A DNA stretch of 64,000 nt from Dermanyssus gallinae (taxonomy: Eukaryota > Arthropoda > Arachnida > Mesostigmata > Dermanyssidae), in the NCBI GenBank assembly GCA_003439945.1, contig QVRM01001976.1:62001-126000 (forward strand), read 5' to 3'. How positions within the stretch are numbered: the stretch's first letter is position 1; each line of letters starts with the position of its first letter. Shown here in pieces: positions 59,506-64,000 of the stretch. Below the pieces are notes generated by a model. The model worked only from the letters and a program-made list of their open reading frames with translations, ran no database searches and was not told the DNA's origin. The position numbers and the translations under genes were made by a program.

Positions 59506-61284
59506 CCACTGGTCTCTCTCTGTAACTTCTCACTCGAGTAACACTGCAGATCAGATCTACCAAACGTCGGTCGGTCGGTGACCTCAATTCAGTTCCATTC
59601 TCTTCTTCTCGTACAGCGGTAAACACACTCGTTGCGCAAACACGCGTTGCGCGATTATGTACGATTCAGGACAACGCAATTCAACTGGCCGGGCCGGCAG
59701 GGCCGGCAGCACCATCGCGAAGTCCCATAAATCTGTGAGGCCCGAGCCCGTAGGTTGCATGGCGGCCGTGAGCCGTAAAAGCAGCGCAAACTGTTTCACC
59801 AGACACATGGATGGCTCGACGACCGCCAAGCTTTTTCCGGACTTAATTTTCCTAGTGTTGCAGTTTGCTTCACAGTCGTTCTTGAGCCGACGTTCTGAGT
59901 CTGGGAATTCGAGTGCGCGTTTTTTTTGTGTTTTGCGTAGTACGTATGCGTTGATACAGGTGAAGTAGTTTGCGCCACATAGCACGGCATTTGCAGGATG
60001 CTGAATGCTGCTCCACAACATCAACATTGCAACATCTGTTTATCTCTCTCTGACATTTTCGGTAGCTAAACTCAAAAAAGAAACCTCGTATGCCACCTGT
60101 CCCAGCCAAGCAGACACAGCTCACGCATAGATGACAGCGTAGAGTAGACGAGGTTGATCTCTTTCTCTCCGCAAGGTCATCGGGCGGTGCACGGATCATA
60201 ATGATGATGATGATGATGCTGTTAATAATGATGATACACACGGTTTCCTGTCAGCTTTAACGCTGCGGTTATGAAGCAGCCCTTGACGTTCTGAGCGGTA
60301 GTTCCTAGATTGGCGGTAACATTGCGGACAGTAAACGACACTGTAGTAGTTAAGTGTAAAGTGTAAAGAAGCAGTTACATATAGCTGGTTAAGGTAGCGG
60401 GCCACCGCATGAGCTGAGCCGCTCGCTATTCGAAGAGTACCAGCCATGTTGTGAGCAGGTGTATCAGTTGGCGTATCATCACGCCCACGCCGTAGCGCGG
60501 CAGAATCGCTAGCGGGCTTACGAGCACGGTGAAACCGACTCACGACGCCTGGAATCGTTGGCACTGTCAGCATTATCATCGACGTCTTCGTCGCCGTTGT
60601 CGTCGTCGTCGTCGCACTCCGTTCGCAATGAACACGCCAGTAACAGGCGTCATGTAGGCGTCACTATGCGGAGTAAAGCCATCGTGTTACGTCGTGGGGC
60701 GTATCTGCCGGTTATGGTCAACGTTCTGTATGAAGGATTCCAGGCATCTCGGGTTGTGCCAACTTGTCAGAGAAAAAGCCACACGGAAAGAGTGTGTGTT
60801 TGTGTGTACGTGTGTGCGTGTAAGCAACATCGAGGGGGGAGTGTAGGAAGAAGCGGAGGAAAAGAAAAAGAAAGAGCGTAGGAGAACGGCTCGATATCCG
60901 AGCCGGCCGGCAACCAGGGACGCAACATGTTCTGTGATCCGCAACAGGTGATCACCGTCTGGAGATGTCTGGAAACGTCATTACGTGTCATAACAGACCG
61001 ATCGTAATTATAACAATCGGATATCACAGTGTAGTCGTAAACGCAACAGACTGACGGACCAACTGATACACTGATAGTGTCGGAGATTCTTCATCTAGCT
61101 GGCAAAGCACTGCGATTGTATCGAGTTGTATCGAGACAGGTCAGGTTAGACCTATAGAATAATTTATTGACACTGAGTTGACCCATGCGCCAAAAGTTCG
61201 TTAGCTTACTCTCTTACTAGTTCACGTGTAACGAGTTTTCGTCTTCGACTACAGTCCAAGTGTAGCGCGTGTTCTTCTGAAAAT
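59506..61284. other. Unique, gene-free DNA with two repeat-free frames
   Basis: Minus frames 59584-60027 (147 codons) and 60196-60579 (127 codons) are free of long repeats but encode nothing I recognise, and the opposite strand is also open. (GAT)n lies near 60199-60215 and CGTCGTCGT near 60585-60612. Coding status is undetermined and I lean against it. Confidence 0.4.
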
Positions 61285-61322
61285 TAAAGTTTTCGGGCTG
61301 AACCTCAGACAAGATTTAACCT
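61285..61322 (-). mobile_element. SINE family A, 3'-end fragment
   Basis: TTTCGGGCTGAACCTCAGAC at about 61291-61310 matches TTTCGGGCTGACCCTTAGCC at the 3' end of the family A SINE at 32.41 kb. The rest of the SINE is absent. Confidence 0.5.
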
Positions 61323-62116
61323 AGTTCCTCTACTAAGTCTACATCTACTATTACTGTTACTAAATAAAACCACAAATCAAGAATTTGATATTTTTTTAAG
61401 CGCGTTTTATTAATAGCATGTGCGATGACCATAACTTCATTTGTTTTTCCGTAAGACTAATGTCGCTGTACGGTTTTGCAGAGTAGCTTTCGCTTAAAAG
61501 TAGATTCTCCAATAGCTGTGCCTCCCCAAACGACACCGTGCTTACTAGAGAAACTGTAGTGAATCGGTCGGCCGGTATCAATGGTTAGTCAGTCTCGTGC
61601 AGGAGCGAATCGCGAGTGGCTGATCGCCGTCACTGCACGATCATGTGGCCAGTGATTAATGCAGGCGTGCAATTCATACGTGCACGGTGGTGCCAGAACG
61701 CCGAGTCAACGGGCTCCTCACCATGCCCAAGCTATGCGAGTGTCGTCCACCTTACGCTCAACGGTAGTTGTTGGGGTGCCCCTCGGTGCACGACAGCGGG
61801 CGTTTGTGGCATCGGCTTCGTCTCCTTCTTCTTTCCCTACTGTTACTATTGTTGATTTGTCGATTTTTTTTCTATATCTATTTTTATATGTGTATGTATG
61901 TTTATTTCCACTGCTGCTTTGCGATAGCTCTTACATCAGCCACCACTGTATGTAGTAGTAGCAGCGGTGGTTATCATAAGCAAAGCGTATGGGTAAGTGT
62001 CAAGCAACTGGCGGGCGGTCTGTCCGTCTGTCCAATGGATTGGCTGAAGCTGAGCGGCGCGAGGGGGCAGAAACGACGCCCCCAATGCTAAGAGCTGACG
62101 CCTACATTGACGCGGG
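61323..62116. other. Gene-free DNA
   Basis: A donor-like TGG|GTAAGTGTC lies near 61991. No protein recognised. Confidence 0.45.
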
Positions 62117-62168
62117 CAACAGCAACAACAACAACATCATCAACAACAACAGCAACATCAACAACACC
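62117..62168. repeat. (CAA)n array
   Basis: Short imperfect CAA/CAT array. Confidence 0.9.
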
Positions 62169-62730
62169 GTTTTAGGGGGTGCTTTTAAGGCTAACGAAAT
62201 CTCAGGCTACAAACGTGGGCGCCGACGACGGCGACGACCAAGATAGCAACGGTGGCAGTTCAGCAATGACATTATCTGAGCAGCCAGCGAGCGCGCGAGC
62301 GAGCGAGCGAAATTGCCATTGACGATGATAATAAAGTTGACTTGTGCTGTTGTGGAAAATCGTATTTGGCCAAATCGTTTTGGAGCTCGATCGAGGGCTA
62401 CCCGCTGCTGCTGCGACGGCAGCAACGGTTGTTGGACCTGCACCTGGGCGATGCTGGGCTGGGCTGGGCCGGGCCGGGCCGCACTAAACGCCAACTGGTG
62501 GCGACAGCGTCTACGACGTAGTCTTCGCCTCGAGAGGGGCCCTGCTCTCCCCGGGCTGCCAGGCCGTCTCGAGGCAAAGACATCGAGTGCGTGAGTGAGT
62601 TCCTCCCGCCAGAGTCAAGTGCTATAGCTGTTGCGGCTGGTCGGTCATCCATCCATTCGGCCCATGCCGTAGCAAGCAGCGTCGATTCGGCTATTCGGCC
62701 AGCGCAAGCGCGCAAAAGTGACGGAGAGCC

Positions 62731-63000
62731 ATGAAATATGCTGTTTTGTTGCTGCTGCTGCCGCTGTTCCTGCTCTCTTACGCTCTCGCCTGGAGACGTC
62801 GTGGAAACTTGCGTGCCAAGGTTGTGCGGGCAGCCGGGCGTAGGGACTACGCTAGTCGGACATCGTCGCCGTCTTCGTTCGAAGCGCCGAAGGGCTACGC
62901 TCGACTTTCACGAAGTACACGATTTAGAACCCGCAGAGTGCCGAAGAGTTGGCCAGCCACGTTACGGCCACAGCCAGCATGGGGCGGCCACCCATAGCAC
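62731..63000 (+). CDS. Small ORF with signal-peptide-like start, product unknown
   Basis: The frame begins at ATG in GAGAGCCATGAAA, with a purine at -3. It encodes MKYAVLLLLLPLFLLSYALA, a textbook signal-peptide pattern (short basic start, Leu-rich core, small residues at -3/-1). The following 68 residues are very basic (WRRRGNLRAKVVRAAGRRDY at the start), with no Cys and no known domain, and end at TAG. The GCT repeat at the start inflates the Leu content, so the resemblance may be accidental. A first exon with a downstream splice is also possible. A second frame over the same bases is open for 88 codons. Confidence 0.3.
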
Positions 63001-63960
63001 CTGACTAAATAGCCACCTTATTTCGGTATTAGCTTCCTTCGCCCCCCCCCCCCCCCCCCCGCGTCAGTTGATACATGCAGTTGTAATTGAGCGATTAGCG
63101 ATGATTTCCCTGATTCATCATCAACGCTAAAACCAATCTATCTTTCTCTTTCTCTAATTTATTTTTGTCACCATCGGTAATGCCTATAGACATGCAGAGT
63201 CGTTAATGCACCACGTATGCGTATCTAGCGCCGTACTTGCGACACGCGCCAGAGAGAGCAGTAATTTGCTGGTTGCTTCTGTGAGCCCACCATTTTGCCC
63301 ATCAATGTGCGCATGCAACGATCTCGATTTCTTCTCTGTCGCGCGTGCGCATTTGTGAGGTGAAGATAGCCTTTGTACGTCTATTGTCTGGTGTGTGAAT
63401 GACATCGGCGGCCATCGGCAGTCACGCCAACGGCCTTTCGTCGTAGTGTTTCCGGGGGAGTAGGTACCGAGCGAGCGGGCCGGGGGCGACGACATCAGGG
63501 GGGCGTACGCGCCTCGTTTCAATCGAGTTAATAGCTTGCTGCTGCTGCTGCTTGGGCTTGCTTGAGCTGATTTCGGCGGCGAATGAAAGGGGGGGCGCAT
63601 CGAAGGTATTGTTTAGGCCGACCGACCGGCAGCAGACAAACCAAGCAGACAGGCCATAGGCGGCGCGCAGTAGCAGCAGCAGCAGCGACTATAGTGATTG
63701 TGCGGCCGGCAAACGAGGGAAAAACCGACTAACCGAGCGCTCGCTCGCCAGTGGTTCCTGCCGCCGCCGCCGCCGTAATGAAGAAAGCCGGCTCTTGTCT
63801 GCACCGCGTTGCGCCGCTATGGGCATGGCCGTTACGTGGCCTGGCGTGTCGAGTCGTGTCATATCTCCGTGTCGGTGGCGACGGCTGCACAGCGCGCACA
63901 CCGCATTGCGATGCATTCATTGCGTGCGCCTATAGTGGCTTCTAGTGGCTAACGCCAGAC
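63001..63960. other. Gene-free, GC-rich DNA with a C20 run
   Basis: A run of about 20 C spans about 63042-63060. GCT/GCA patches lie near 63537-63552 and 63669-63687, and a GCC repeat near 63760-63775. No exon is evident. Confidence 0.55.
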
Positions 63961-63965
63961 GCCCG

Positions 63966-64000
63966 AGAGAGAGAGAGAGATATAGATAGATAGAGAGAGA
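63966..64000. repeat. (GA)n/(GATA)n tract at window end
   Basis: GA repeats with ATAGATAGATAG, running off the window. Confidence 0.9.

Noticed and set aside
59584..60027. 147-codon minus-strand frame without repeats
   Set aside because: No recognised family, the plus strand is open over most of the same bases, and no splice or promoter signal decides the matter. Kept only as undetermined.

Overview
This window is non-coding, repeat-dense eukaryotic nuclear DNA. No complete, recognisable host protein-coding gene, rRNA or intact tRNA was found. Everything I could identify with confidence is a decayed transposable element or a simple-sequence array. The transposon set (mariner-type and Tc1-type transposase relics, several non-LTR retrotransposon relics, tRNA-derived SINEs), dense (AT)n and (CAA/CAG)n arrays, and generally abundant CpG all suggest an arthropod. 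A mite or other chelicerate is my best guess from composition alone; nothing here proves the taxon.

Two kinds of DNA alternate. Mixed or GC-richer, CpG-rich stretches (about 1-8.1 kb, 21.8-25.0 kb, 28.8-29.7 kb, 36.4-44.3 kb, 48-52 kb, 57-64 kb) carry the triplet arrays, CT/GA tracts and homopolymers. They contain the only candidates for host exons: a possible 5' non-coding exon ending at a good splice donor near 39.43 kb, a possible short coding exon on the minus strand near 37.3 kb, and a small ORF with a signal-peptide-like start at 62.73 kb. AT-richer stretches (about 8.2-21.7 kb, 25-36.3 kb, 44.3-48 kb, 52-56.5 kb) form a transposon graveyard.

The graveyard holds at least seven 5'-truncated relics of one non-LTR retrotransposon lineage. 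Its C-terminal part reads Cys/His zinc-finger, R-H-x-x-x-N, RPDG, WDAT, then a strikingly conserved tail QRLS-x-x-IQRGNAASV. The order suggests a restriction-like-endonuclease (R2/NeSL-type) element. Further relics have reverse-transcriptase palm or thumb motifs, some probably from a CR1/Jockey-like LINE ending in an AATAAA plus (AAT)n tail. The best-resolved structure is at 34.24-35.73 kb: a Tc1-type element with 24-bp perfect terminal inverted repeats, split by a retrotransposon copy that is flanked by an imperfect 13-bp target-site duplication. At 52.7-54.2 kb two mariner copies sit head to head as a long palindrome. At 54.74-55.94 kb there is a 1.2-kb foldback element with TA-flanked CAGGGT ends and a second palindromic MITE inserted in its centre; a relative lies at 30.36 kb. 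Five tRNA-headed SINE types are visible, two of them in more than one copy.

There is no operon-like or cooperative gene system here. What the window offers is a set of apparently undescribed repeat families and a clear relative chronology of insertions.
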